Source: Priapulus caudatus (Eukaryota; Priapulida; Priapulimorpha; Priapulimorphida; Priapulidae). Taken from it: a DNA stretch of 29,561 nt. Position 1 is the first letter of the stretch. Every line of letters begins with the position of its first letter. Positions 21,501-28,139 of the stretch are shown piece after piece. The position numbers and the translations under genes are program-made. The stretch spans positions 585,482-615,042 of the forward strand of contig NW_014577067.1 in the NCBI RefSeq assembly GCF_000485595.1, given 5' to 3'. The notes under the pieces were generated by a model. It did no database searches and was not told where the DNA came from. It saw only the letters and a program-made list of their open reading frames with translations.

Positions 21501-24500
21501 GCCAATGATGACAATGAAAATTGGGAGGGCGGAGGGTTGGTAGTCTTACAATCTGGTGATGATGCCAGAGATGACAATAAAAACTGAGTGAGCGGTGAGT
21601 TGGTAGTAACAGTTCTTGGTATGTTGACGAATGTGGTAGTAGTTTCAGTGGAATGTTGGGTGAATGGTAGTGTACTAACTGACGTGTGTGGCCGATGTGA
21701 GGTGACAGATGGATCCCTGTGACAAGCAGCGGCGTCAGCAACGCACTTGGATTGGGCGTGTGAGGTCTGTGGTAGTGCAGCTACACTTTCCTCTGCCCTC
21801 TGAGCGCCAGCAGCTGCTACATCTGACAATACAGAGGATCCGGTCAGGTGCAAGTCGTGCCTGGCTAAATCAGCTAGAGATACGATCCGTGCGCCGGAGG
21901 GAGCACCCTTGTCTAGTGCAGCAAGGACGGCCAGCGACGCTGGTAATCTCTCCTGCCTCATCGCCTCTCCGTGCTCTGCAATCCTAGATGCTTGCACGCG
22001 AGTACGACGTTGCGTTGACGCTACTATCGATTGCGGTGCGCTGCTCCCTGAATGGAAAGGCATCTCAGTTTCTTTCAAGTTAGCGAGACTGCACACTGAT
22101 GCTTGATCGCTCTCTGCTAACCCGTGAGCAGCGGCCATTGCGGCCAGAGAAGGTGCTTCCGTGCGATTACCATTGTCTGCACCAACTGCCAACTCAAACA
22201 GAGACACGGGCTGTTTGTCCAAGAGAGTCGTCAAAGACGCCAAAGACTCACTGTCTGCAACAACCCTAGTGGTGCTTGGTGACGCCACTAGCAGGCCTGT
22301 GGATTTTGGCTCGGCTAGCAATCGTTCTTTGGTTCGCATGCAACTCTTCTCAAATCCCGGCGGTATCCTGACTGATCTCGTGAGAGGAGGTGCACTGCCA
22401 GCTTCCTCCTCACCGTTTGACAAGTATGAGAATAGCAAAGTTTTGGGTGCACCACCACCACAACCACAAGATTTGCCTAGCACAACCGATTGCTGCTCGT
22501 CTGTTTGAGGGTTTAGCCAGTCGCTACCAGCTTTGCTTCCCTCATGCGCTGAAGGTGTTTTGTCAACGGATATTGTCCTAGTGCATGGCGACTTCTGGCA
22601 ATGCAGTTCTGCACCAGCACTTATCGGTTTTGTTGCCATTTCATTTACACTAACGATCTCCGAGCTAATAATATCACTATTCAAGTCTTACCTTACCATT
22701 GCCAATCATATCACAGATTTCATAACAATCATTGTCGATCCATTGGTGTGTGTGAATAGCAGCAGGATGGTCAGATCGTTGAACAATGAAAAAAAAATAA
22801 GGCAACAGTTAGAAAAGGGTTTTGGTTGCAGTTATGCAGTTTTTTTTACCTTCTTTTAGTGCCAGTAGACTTATATTATAACACTTATCATATATCAGTG
22901 ACATGAATGAATTAAATCTCAAGAACAGTGAACTGTGAAGCCCTTACATAAATGTATACAATTGTATACTGATGACAATATAATAGGCGGTGATTAATAA
23001 TAACTACCTCTTTCTTGTCTTCTGTCTTGCCGTTGTGGGAGAGCAGTTGCAACTAGAATAATAATACAAAAATGCTCTACTAATTACACGTGCACATCAT
23101 ACTGGTTGTCATCATCCAAATCTGTAAGCTGATACGTACACTAATAAAATAATAAAAACAAGGCTTTTTCTTTTTCATTAAATTTAATTCCTAGCCAAGG
23201 TTCTTAACTTTCTATTGAATTTGTCTGAAAGACATTAACAAAACGTTCATAATTAAAAATAATGACTGATATCAGAGCAACATTCATTATTAACAATTAG
23301 AGTTCCACCAAGAGAATGCACCTAACACAAGGATGCACCACTACCGGGTACCGGGTAACACAAAAACCAGCGAAGTGTCATGTCTTGATTCTTAGTCTAC
23401 GGTTTCACTGAGCACCATTTAACGCCTACATGGATTATTCACAATGAAGACAGCGAGTGAAAAGATTGAGAGGATTCAAGTACCATTTGAGGTGGAGCTA
23501 CTTTGAAGCAGAGTGTTGAGAGCCTGGTCGAGGTTGAATTGATGAGAGATGATTGCATTGATCAGCACGTGTTCTGGCTGGCTGTCACCCAGGATATTGT
23601 GCATTTCCTCCAGACAGGACAGAAGCTTAGCTGAGGAAACAATCAAGCAAGGCACAACATCTCATCATCTTTCTTGCGACGAGTGGAGGCTTAGAGTCGA
23701 AACAAGTGTTCACATTGTTACTGCTGTAGATATAATAATACAAAATTTAGATATCAAGGCCGTGTGTGTTACCTTACCCTGATCTGTCTCGCTGAGCTGA
23801 GATCTGACCTGGCTTAAGCTCTTTTCTTCTGGCTCCTTGATATCCTCTTCCTCTTCGTCCTCCTCCTTAATACCTCCCTCCTCTGCCATGAAAGCAGCCA
23901 ACTGCTGTGACTTATCGCCTCTTGGATATAGGAACTGAGCTGCTGTATAAAGTGGCAAGAAATCAGCTTGTCTTGTGTATGCACACACATGCAAGCCAAC
24001 AAATAGTAAGATAAAGGTTCCACATGATTAACACCAGTTTACATAGATTAATTCTAAAAGAGGTATTTACATAAATAATATAACGACTTCAAACTCCGAT
24101 CAACACTACTGTACATCAGAAACAAGTGCCGCAGAGCGACAGCGCTCAACTGACGTGTACTGTAGCCGGGTATTCTACTGGGCAACCAGATCAAGTGCGC
24201 CCTCCCGTCACCGCGTTCGCGATCAGAGCATATATCTAGGATACTGCTAATACAGATCTACAATCTCAAAAGGCTTTGCTATACCGGTAGTACAGTAAGA
24301 AAGATACACCTGTGTAACTTTAATGACTTCACTATATTAACATGTTATCATGGATATGCGTCGAGTGCGAGCGTAGTGATGGTGGTGGGAGGAGGGGGAG
24401 GGTGGGGGGCCGGGTGGAGGGTTGCTCTAATAGCAAAAGCAGTTCAGTCCTTTGTTAACAGTCAACAAATCTGTGTTTACCCCTCCTCTAGAAGGTCGAA

Positions 24501-25167
24501 AAGTTATCAGACACTTACTCTTCGCACGTCAGTAGAAAGCACATTTCATAGTACTTTCAATAAAGTGATAAAAATGGTAGGTCAGCGCTGAAACAAAAAA
24601 GTTTTGCACTCGGTTCGTTAGGCCATGTCCTCAGAAAATGTCTGATATCTGACCTTTCCCCACTGCCCTTTGACCTGTGACCTCCAATTTCGCGCTGGTG
24701 AATGGTTTCCTCCTCATCACACTATACATCAAATATTAAGAGCGTAGGTCTAGCCGTTGAGATTTGTGCCGCAATTCCGTATGTCCTCCTATACCTTAAG
24801 TTAAGGGGCAAATATTCCCCCTCCATTGACACACCTTGACCTTTGACCCCCAAAATTCGACATCATGAGTCCTTTTCGCCAACTAACCCCGACGTCCCGA
24901 ATATCAAGACCGTACGTTGAGCGGTTAAGATTTGTGCCCAACTGTTGATGGACGCACGGACGGACAATCATGCGATTCTACAAGCTGCATCCGACTTCGT
25001 CAGCTGAGCTAAAAACTGTGATGTTGAAGCTAGAAAAGCCCAGCCTGCATAATTAATTAACCTAACTAGCTATATTAAACCTATAGCCATGTACTTACCT
25101 GTGCTGGGTGAAACACAGTAGTCATCTTCTACAGAATGCCCATAGACATCATAGTAACCCTCATAAT
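12555..25167 (-). CDS. HBS1L: HBS1L, translational GTPase of ribosome rescue (canonical isoform, 16 exons seen, first exon missing)
   Basis: Join of 25099-25167, 23778-23942, 23484-23630, 23008-23052, 19717-19880, 18243-18442, 16322-16469, 15964-16064, 15620-15732, 15076-15192, 14702-14935, 14295-14468, 13810-14009, 13461-13561, 12906-13050 and 12555-12566, all minus. Every intron is GT-AG and every splice phase matches, giving about 710 codons after the missing first exon, close to the roughly 680 of the human protein. HBS1L is an eRF3/EF1A-family GTPase that binds Pelota (Dom34) and, with it, splits stalled ribosomes in no-go and non-stop decay in the cytosol. Order seen: HBS1_N domain, disordered linker, G domain (G1 [10 protein letters not shown]2 RGVTMDV, G3 DAPGH, G4 NKMD, G5 SGLSGEN), then beta-barrel domains II and III. 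Retention of all G motifs indicates an active GTPase. The first exon, which in relatives encodes a short M-x-RHRNVR start, was not found up to 29561. Confidence 0.92.
12906..13050 (-). CDS. HBS1L: HBS1L exon: end of beta-barrel domain III
   Basis: Encodes [20 protein letters not shown] and then [20 protein letters not shown], the characteristic last strands of EF1A-type domain III. Acceptor ctgcctgcag, donor GAG|gtgagc; starts in phase 2 and ends in phase 0. Confidence 0.9.
13111..13123 (+). repeat. poly-G tract
   Basis: An uninterrupted G run of about 13-14 preceded by gggtgc, in an HBS1L intron. On the transcript (minus strand) it is a C tract, so any quadruplex would form on the non-template DNA strand or in antisense RNA. 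It is also a likely site of length error. Confidence 0.7.
13461..13561 (-). CDS. HBS1L: HBS1L exon: domain III, first half
   Basis: Encodes [20 protein letters not shown] and ends at [12 protein letters not shown], matching the HBS1L segment that follows ITKGFPV. Acceptor ctcttgcag, donor CCTAG|gtcagt; phase 0 to phase 2. Confidence 0.88.
13810..14009 (-). CDS. HBS1L: HBS1L exon: domain II to III junction
   Basis: Encodes [15 protein letters not shown], then [17 protein letters not shown]. The AGD.V...L..I pattern and the R-I-V-V-F-N-I strand are typical of HBS1/eRF3/EF1A domains II-III. Acceptor tttgtcag, donor CCT|gtgagt. Confidence 0.9.
14295..14468 (-). CDS. HBS1L: HBS1L exon: beta-barrel domain II
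   Basis: Encodes [20 protein letters not shown], then [20 protein letters not shown], the domain II signature (KPFR..V.DV....G...GRIE.G....G). Acceptor gactttccag, donor AAAG|gtgagc. Confidence 0.92.
14702..14935 (-). CDS. HBS1L: HBS1L exon: G4 and G5 of the GTPase domain
   Basis: Encodes [20 protein letters not shown] (guanine-specificity motif NKMD) and later [13 protein letters not shown] (G5). The longest canonical exon seen (234 nt), distinctly GC-rich at third positions. Donor ATAG|gtaggc. Confidence 0.93.
15076..15192 (-). CDS. HBS1L: HBS1L exon: GTPase domain after G3
   Basis: Encodes [20 protein letters not shown], then [17 protein letters not shown], diagnostic of the HBS1/eRF3/EF1A family. 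The LVVDA Asp common in HBS1 is Cys here (LVVCA). Donor CTAG|gtgcgt. Confidence 0.93.
15620..15732 (-). CDS. HBS1L: HBS1L exon: G2 and G3 of the GTPase domain
   Basis: Encodes [16 protein letters not shown] (switch I, G2 Thr), then [16 protein letters not shown] (G3 DAPGH with the catalytic His). Acceptor ctctgctgcag, donor ACAG|gtaggt. Confidence 0.94.
15964..16064 (-). CDS. HBS1L: HBS1L exon: between G1 and switch I
   Basis: Encodes [20 protein letters not shown], then [14 protein letters not shown], an HBS1L-type version of the TMxKYE...AWVLDE segment. Donor GAGAG|gtactt. Confidence 0.92.
16322..16469 (-). CDS. HBS1L: HBS1L exon: start of the GTPase domain (P-loop)
   Basis: Encodes [15 protein letters not shown], then [20 protein letters not shown], the G1 P-loop. 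Acceptor ggtgggtgtag, donor CAG|gtaaga. The preceding AKGLDKLD is the last part of the linker. Confidence 0.94.
16925..17000 (-). mobile_element. tRNA-derived SINE-like head in an HBS1L intron
   Basis: The minus strand reads GGATAGCCGAACGCGTACAGC (like a polymerase III A box) and, about 30 nt on, GGATCGAATCC (one mismatch to the B box GGTTCGANNCC). The 5' and 3' ends (gcctgga / cccatctgat) do not pair as a tRNA acceptor stem, and an AT-rich, T-tract tail follows to about 16790. It is best read as a tRNA-derived SINE inserted in the sense orientation of HBS1L, not as a functional tRNA. Confidence 0.55.
17069..17397 (+). repeat. dispersed repeat copy C, 5' part
   Basis: Starts tttaaccctcctcttgagggt and runs collinearly with copies A, B and D to cctataccttaag, where a 490-bp insertion interrupts it. 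Contains tttgacctgtgacctcc, a cluster of TGACCT half-sites. Confidence 0.88.
17398..17887. mobile_element. insertion splitting dispersed repeat copy C
   Basis: Copy D shows the uninterrupted sequence cctataccttaagttaagggg; here about 490 bp separate ccttaag from tttaagg. The ends carry an inverted match, tattgcgaga near 17402 and tctcgcaata near 17879. TTAA-like sequence at both junctions hints at a TTAA-targeting element, but the native site already has two TTAA motifs, so this is weak. Confidence 0.5.
17888..18115 (+). repeat. dispersed repeat copy C, 3' part
   Basis: Resumes at tttaagggggaaatattccccctcc and ends with gatgagctaaaaa, the shared 3' boundary. Contains ttgacctttgaccctcgtttgacctcc, more TGACCT half-sites, and the gacggacgg run that precedes the end. 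Confidence 0.88.
18243..18442 (-). CDS. HBS1L: HBS1L exon: Ser/Pro-rich linker
   Basis: Encodes [18 protein letters not shown], then [13 protein letters not shown]: a low-complexity Gly-Ser run and repeated T/S-P-E/D-K sites, likely disordered and possible proline-directed kinase targets. Acceptor ttgcatgcag. Donor TCAAA|gtacgg was chosen because it gives the phase needed by the P-loop exon; frame would otherwise hit a stop 24 nt later. Confidence 0.75.
18570..19511. mobile_element. hAT-like non-autonomous element with nested ends, in an HBS1L intron
   Basis: Left end CAGTGCTCGAAATAAG (18570-18585) is inverted at the right end cttatttcgagcactg (19496-19511). The direct repeat cttgg lies immediately outside both ends (18565-18569 and 19512-19516). 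Subterminal ggttgtcc/ggacaacc motifs recur near both ends. Inside are two same-orientation copies of a second end type, CAGTGGTGTAGCCAGGATT at 18732 and CAGTGGCGGATCTAGGATT at 18943, typical of hAT MITE ends, indicating nesting. No transposase frame is present. Confidence 0.8.
19717..19880 (-). CDS. HBS1L: HBS1L exon: linker before the GTPase domain
   Basis: Encodes [18 protein letters not shown], then [15 protein letters not shown]; the last part corresponds to the conserved SGKKQTMGFEVP-like patch of vertebrate HBS1L. Acceptor tttcgtgtcgtag, donor AAG|gtagga; begins with two bases, so it joins exons ending in phase 1. Confidence 0.85.
20024..20029 (-). promoter_or_regulatory. polyadenylation signal AATAAA for the SKI7-like isoform
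   Basis: Exact AATAAA on the minus strand 75 nt past the stop of the large exon, so that exon can serve as a terminal exon with its own 3' end. Confidence 0.55.
20105..22686 (-). CDS. HBS1L: SKI7-like alternative terminal exon of HBS1L
   Basis: An 860-codon open exon. It starts after the acceptor gtaag|AC at 22687, which adds two bases and so fits the phase-1 ends of the preceding canonical exons (23484-23630 and 23008-23052). It stops with TGA and has its own polyadenylation signal. The layout equals human HBS1L isoform 3, whose extra terminal exon makes a SKI7-like adaptor between the cytoplasmic exosome and the SKI complex in 3'-5' mRNA decay. Numbering from 22684: repeated SLxxLA-type motifs at about 149-275, a 21-residue tandem repeat at about 363-540, a well-formed block [19 protein letters not shown] at 636-654 with LYWVLRAL after it, a Ser/Asp/His-rich repeat at 701-750, acidic low complexity to 818, and a C-terminal [20 protein letters not shown] patch (823-842). 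Mostly disordered, as expected of an adaptor. It is far longer than human isoform 3's exon. Function is inferred from position and motifs. Confidence 0.82.
20435..20584 (-). repeat. coding minisatellite in the SKI7-like exon (about 36-bp units)
   Basis: Four tandem units of about 12 residues with consensus PS-S-H-P/S-G-x-D-A, such as [11 protein letters not shown] and [11 protein letters not shown]. Indels are multiples of three, so the frame is kept. Confidence 0.85.
21058..21598 (-). repeat. coding minisatellite in the SKI7-like exon (63-bp units)
   Basis: Eight full units and a partial one, each 21 residues with consensus [20 protein letters not shown]. The units are nearly identical at the DNA level, show a few amino-acid changes and keep frame throughout. 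The recurring F-S-L-S-S-L spacing could be a multivalent short linear motif. Confidence 0.92.
22687..22800 (-). promoter_or_regulatory. 3' splice site of the SKI7-like exon with long AG-free zone
   Basis: A polypyrimidine stretch (about 22782-22800) and a branch-point-like ctgac (22770-22774) are followed by about 80 nt without any AG, then two AGs five bases apart (ggtaag and gtaag). Only the second gives an open frame; the first leads to a stop after two codons. Confidence 0.55.
23008..23052 (-). CDS. HBS1L: HBS1L small exon (45 nt)
   Basis: Bounded by ttattctag and GAAAGAG|gtagtt. Read in the phase imposed by its neighbours it gives [15 protein letters not shown], a basic linker piece. 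It is divisible by three and symmetric, so it can be skipped without frame loss. Donor and acceptor are modest, so this exon is less certain than the others. Confidence 0.6.
23053..23483. other. HBS1L intron without recognisable features
   Basis: AT-rich intronic sequence with a small ctaccgggtaccgggta repeat near 23341. No coding, RNA or repeat feature is supported. Confidence 0.5.
23484..23630 (-). CDS. HBS1L: HBS1L exon: HBS1_N domain, helical part
   Basis: Encodes [20 protein letters not shown], then [20 protein letters not shown]. It matches the UBA-like HBS1_N domain (LxxxLxxMREVLGDxxPxxxLIxAxLxxxFDxxxAL). Acceptor tttcctcag, donor AATG|gtactt, phase 1 at both ends. Confidence 0.92.
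23778..23942 (-). CDS. HBS1L: HBS1L exon: N-terminal region with acidic insert
   Basis: Starts [14 protein letters not shown], the conserved HBS1L STAAQFIY.RRDK element, then an acidic run ([16 protein letters not shown]) and SQLSETDQ leading into the helical domain. Acceptor ctttatacag, donor CAGG|gtaagg. Confidence 0.92.
24121..25018 (+). repeat. dispersed repeat copy D
   Basis: The 5' part (aacaagtgccgcagagcgacagcgctca) matches copy B at about 9685. From 24477 (tttacccctcctctagaaggt) it is collinear with copies A-C, ending gctgagctaaaaa near 25018. A G-rich run (gtggtgggaggagggggagggtgggg) lies at about 24381. It sits in an HBS1L intron and contains tttgacctgtgacctcc and ccttgacctttgaccccc. 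Confidence 0.88.
25099..25167 (-). CDS. HBS1L: HBS1L exon 2 (first one found)
   Basis: Encodes [20 protein letters not shown], matching the vertebrate DDLYGQSVEDDYCISPST element near the protein start. Acceptor ttaatctacag, donor ACAG|gtaagt. Begins with two bases, so exon 1 must end in phase 1. Confidence 0.9.
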
Positions 25168-25342
25168 CTGTAGATTAAAGTGAATATGGTAATAAAGGCT
25201 TATGATCTTTACTTAATCAAAGCAGCTTATCTACAAAGCAATTTTCTTAGGTTATTTAAAAAATATTTCCAAATAAGTTTAGTTAGGAATGACACTAACC
25301 GACCAACAACAGTATGCCAATAAATTTATGTGCTTTAAAAAT

Positions 25343-26544
25343 CAGGGGCCGTTGTCAGAAACAAAATTAGTCTTAACATTAACTTCCACTCGTAAACCGT
25401 TGACATAAACATCGCAAAGAACTTTTACGAGAATGAAAAATATTCGAAAATATCCTCTTAAAGGCTCACAATGCGCATCCAAACGCTAATTTCTCCAGTA
25501 CTAGACTAGCAAATACTTCGTGTCATGCATAATCACACTACCTTATGACAAAATAAACTCTAGTTGCTCTCATTTCACTGCGCGTTTGCTTAAAACCAAC
25601 AAGAAAGAGGTGAGAAAACTGGCATTCTGGCGCAAACGCCGACTGTTTGCCAAACAATATAGTCTCGAAGTGGTGACGTGACGTCACATGTTTTTATCTT
25701 TGCGGCGCCCGTACCGCTGTACCGCAGCACCGCTGCACGGTTGCTTGGGGATTGGGGAAACTGTCAACAACATCGGAGAATTTCAACAACATTGGAGGTA
25801 TTTTCAAAATACCTTTTATAAGACAACGTGCAGTGAAATGGGAGGAACTAGAGTTTATTTTGTCATAAGGTAGTGTGATTATGCATGCCACGAAGTATTT
25901 GCTAGTTTAGTACTGGAGTAATTAGCGTTTTGATGCGCATTGTGAGCCTTTAACATTACGAGAGCCCAGACCATCTCGTAACTTTAATATCAAGATGAAA
26001 ACAACACATTTACAGTTACACTACGAATTACAATTATAGTGATATTAATATTATATTTTATAATAATGAATAAAATGTGTCTTTCTTTAAAAACACGTCA
26101 AAATCATTAATTATCTACCAATCATAAAACAAAACAAAACATTTACAAATGGCGTATGGCATTTGTTCTAGTTTTAATTGCCACGACTCTCGTGTCTCGT
26201 GTTACAGTGTGAGAATTTGTCTTGTTGTGCAGAATAAATGAATAAATTAATCATGAAATTCATGACCACGTCGTTTTTCATCAAATATTATTTATATGTG
26301 GTTAGCCATCATAATATGCATAAATTACTGTGATGTACAATAAATGTTTATGAATTTGAATTTTGTAATCGATTCTCATCCAATCAGCAGCCTTGTGATG
26401 AAGTTCCTGTTATCGTAAGTTTTCTAATAGCTGCGATGTGTTTCTGTCAACGCTCCTCTCATAACATTAACATTAGTCGTAAGTGTTATCTTAGCATTAA
26501 CATTAGCATTAACTTTACGATGTTTCTGACAACAGCTCCCAGGG
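25343..26544. mobile_element. hAT-like inverted-repeat element with 9-bp target duplication
   Basis: The left end caggggccgttgtcagaaac (25343-25362) is matched in reverse by gtttctgacaacagctcccaggg (26522-26544). The exact direct repeat tttaaaaat flanks both sides (25334-25342 and 26545-26553). Inside is a second, near-perfect inverted repeat with arms of about 140-150 bp (about 25455-25590 and 25815-25955). No transposase frame. It lies upstream of HBS1L exon 2, probably in intron 1. Confidence 0.85.
25679..25686. promoter_or_regulatory. perfect CRE (TGACGTCA) in the loop of the inverted-repeat element
   Basis: An exact palindromic CREB/ATF site preceded by a half-site (gtgacgtg) and followed by a short CpG-rich stretch (tgcggcgcccgtaccgctgtaccgcagcaccgc, broken across units). 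It could be a promoter carried by the element or chance; no transcript start was identifiable. Confidence 0.35.
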
Positions 26545-26553
26545 TTTAAAAAT

Positions 26554-27150
26554 TACCTTATTTACAGAGTGGTCAAATGGACTACTAGATAGTTTGAGCT
26601 CAGTGGTATAGTAGCCAGTAGGTAATTCTGGTAGTTCAGTATTTTTTCTATTTTTGTTATTTTATTTCTTCAAACCATTAAATGACTTGTAAACAAAAAT
26701 TAGAAATTTATTAGATAATTTTTATTGTTACAATTTGCCTCTGAAACAAGCTCATTCATAAATATTTGGTAACAGAGAAAGATTTGTTAACAATTTAACA
26801 ATTTATTGCTATATATGCTACATATTGGGTACAAGGAATTAGGAAGTGAATTTTATGGAATTTTCCATTAATTAGCTTTTGTGATATATTGCACTCAAGA
26901 ACGAGGAAACAGATTTAAGTTTCAGTTTAAGTTTAATGAGTTCAGCCACTTCAAAAATAAAGTTAAAACAAAGTGCAACAAGTGAGAATGAAATATTTAG
27001 GTCTGAACTCTGCTCAACATTGAAGTATAACGTTAAGCTATTTAGTTGTTTAGTAAATCCTGTTTATTAAAGGTAATTTATAATGTGTGGGTCACAGACA
27101 CTTGGAACGTCTTAATAAAAAAAAGTAATGGTAAATAAACACGAAATGTA
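26554..27150. other. AT-rich non-coding stretch
   Basis: Low-GC sequence without reading frames, RNA genes or strong repeat structure, lying between two inverted-repeat elements. Confidence 0.6.
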
Positions 27151-28043
27151 CCAAAGTCTTAATGTTTCTCTACTATATTTCGCCTATAAGCACCTGTAAA
27201 TGCCGGTCAAATGCTCACCTGCAACACACAAGTACACGGCACGCCCGCCCTGTGCTGCGTGCACAAACAACATGAATAAGAGAGCAGGTAGGAAAGCGGG
27301 ATTGAAAAATTCGTTCGACGCTCGCTTCATTTCACACGATCACAGAACGAAAACACATCCAACAGCTCCCATCTTGGTATCTATGTGTACATAAATGTTC
27401 ACTTGTTCGAATTATAAATCTGGCCTTTGTTCTTACCTACTCCCACCAGGGATATCTCGTGAAATCCTGCAGGAAATGTTCTCTCCGTGAAAATGTAAAG
27501 AGGACGAGATGTCTGTTTATACACGAGTAATAGGGTGCATTGCATGCCGGGATGAGCTGCTGCCGGCCTCCGAGCTCCGTTTCGAGGCCCGCCAAGCCAA
27601 GCACAATGCGCGCGGGCATGACGTCACGCACACACGACTACAGCGATCGATCGAAAGTAGCGCCGTTAGGAATTTTCGGATGATACGACCTCTTTACATT
27701 TTCACAGAGAGAACATTTCCTGCAGGATTTGACGAGATATCTCTGGCGGGAGTAGGTAAGAACAAAGGCCAGAGTTATAATTCGAACAAGTGAACATTTA
27801 TGTACACATAGATAACAAGATGGGAGCTTTTGGATGTGTTTTTTTGTTCTGTGATCGTGTGAAATGAAGCGAGCGTCAAACGAATTTTTCAATCCAGCTT
27901 TCCTACCTGCTCTCTTATTCATGTTGTTTGTGCACGCAGCACAGGGCGGGCGTGTGGTGTACTTGTGTGTTGCAGATGAGCATTTGACCGGCATTTACAG
28001 GTGATTATAGGCGAAATAGAGTAGAGAAACATTAAGACTTTGG
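27151..28043. mobile_element. long-terminal-inverted-repeat (fold-back) element, 893 bp
   Basis: The arm 27151-27503 (ccaaagtcttaatgtttctc...gtgaaaatgtaaagagg) is nearly identical in reverse complement to 27689-28043, about 355 bp per arm with a few small indels. The 185-bp centre is GC-richer and not repeated. No transposase frame and no clear target duplication. Such long arms recall fold-back or Mutator-like non-autonomous elements; the family is not determined. Confidence 0.85.
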
Positions 28044-28139
28044 GACGAGTGACGTGGTCGTTGCGATCGTTGTTTTCTTTGACGTTCTCATAGATAAAAA
28101 TGTCTCACAAGGCTATGTGATCCGCAGCAGCACAAAGTC

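Noticed and set aside
21096-21741. Frames of 163 (plus) and 188 (minus) codons over the 63-bp repeat in the SKI7-like exon
   Set aside because: They are shadows of the coding minisatellite; the 860-codon minus frame fits the splice phases and motifs.
20105-22686. Large exon as an internal exon of canonical HBS1L
   Set aside because: It ends in its own stop codon with a polyadenylation signal, and canonical exons before and after it join in phase without it.
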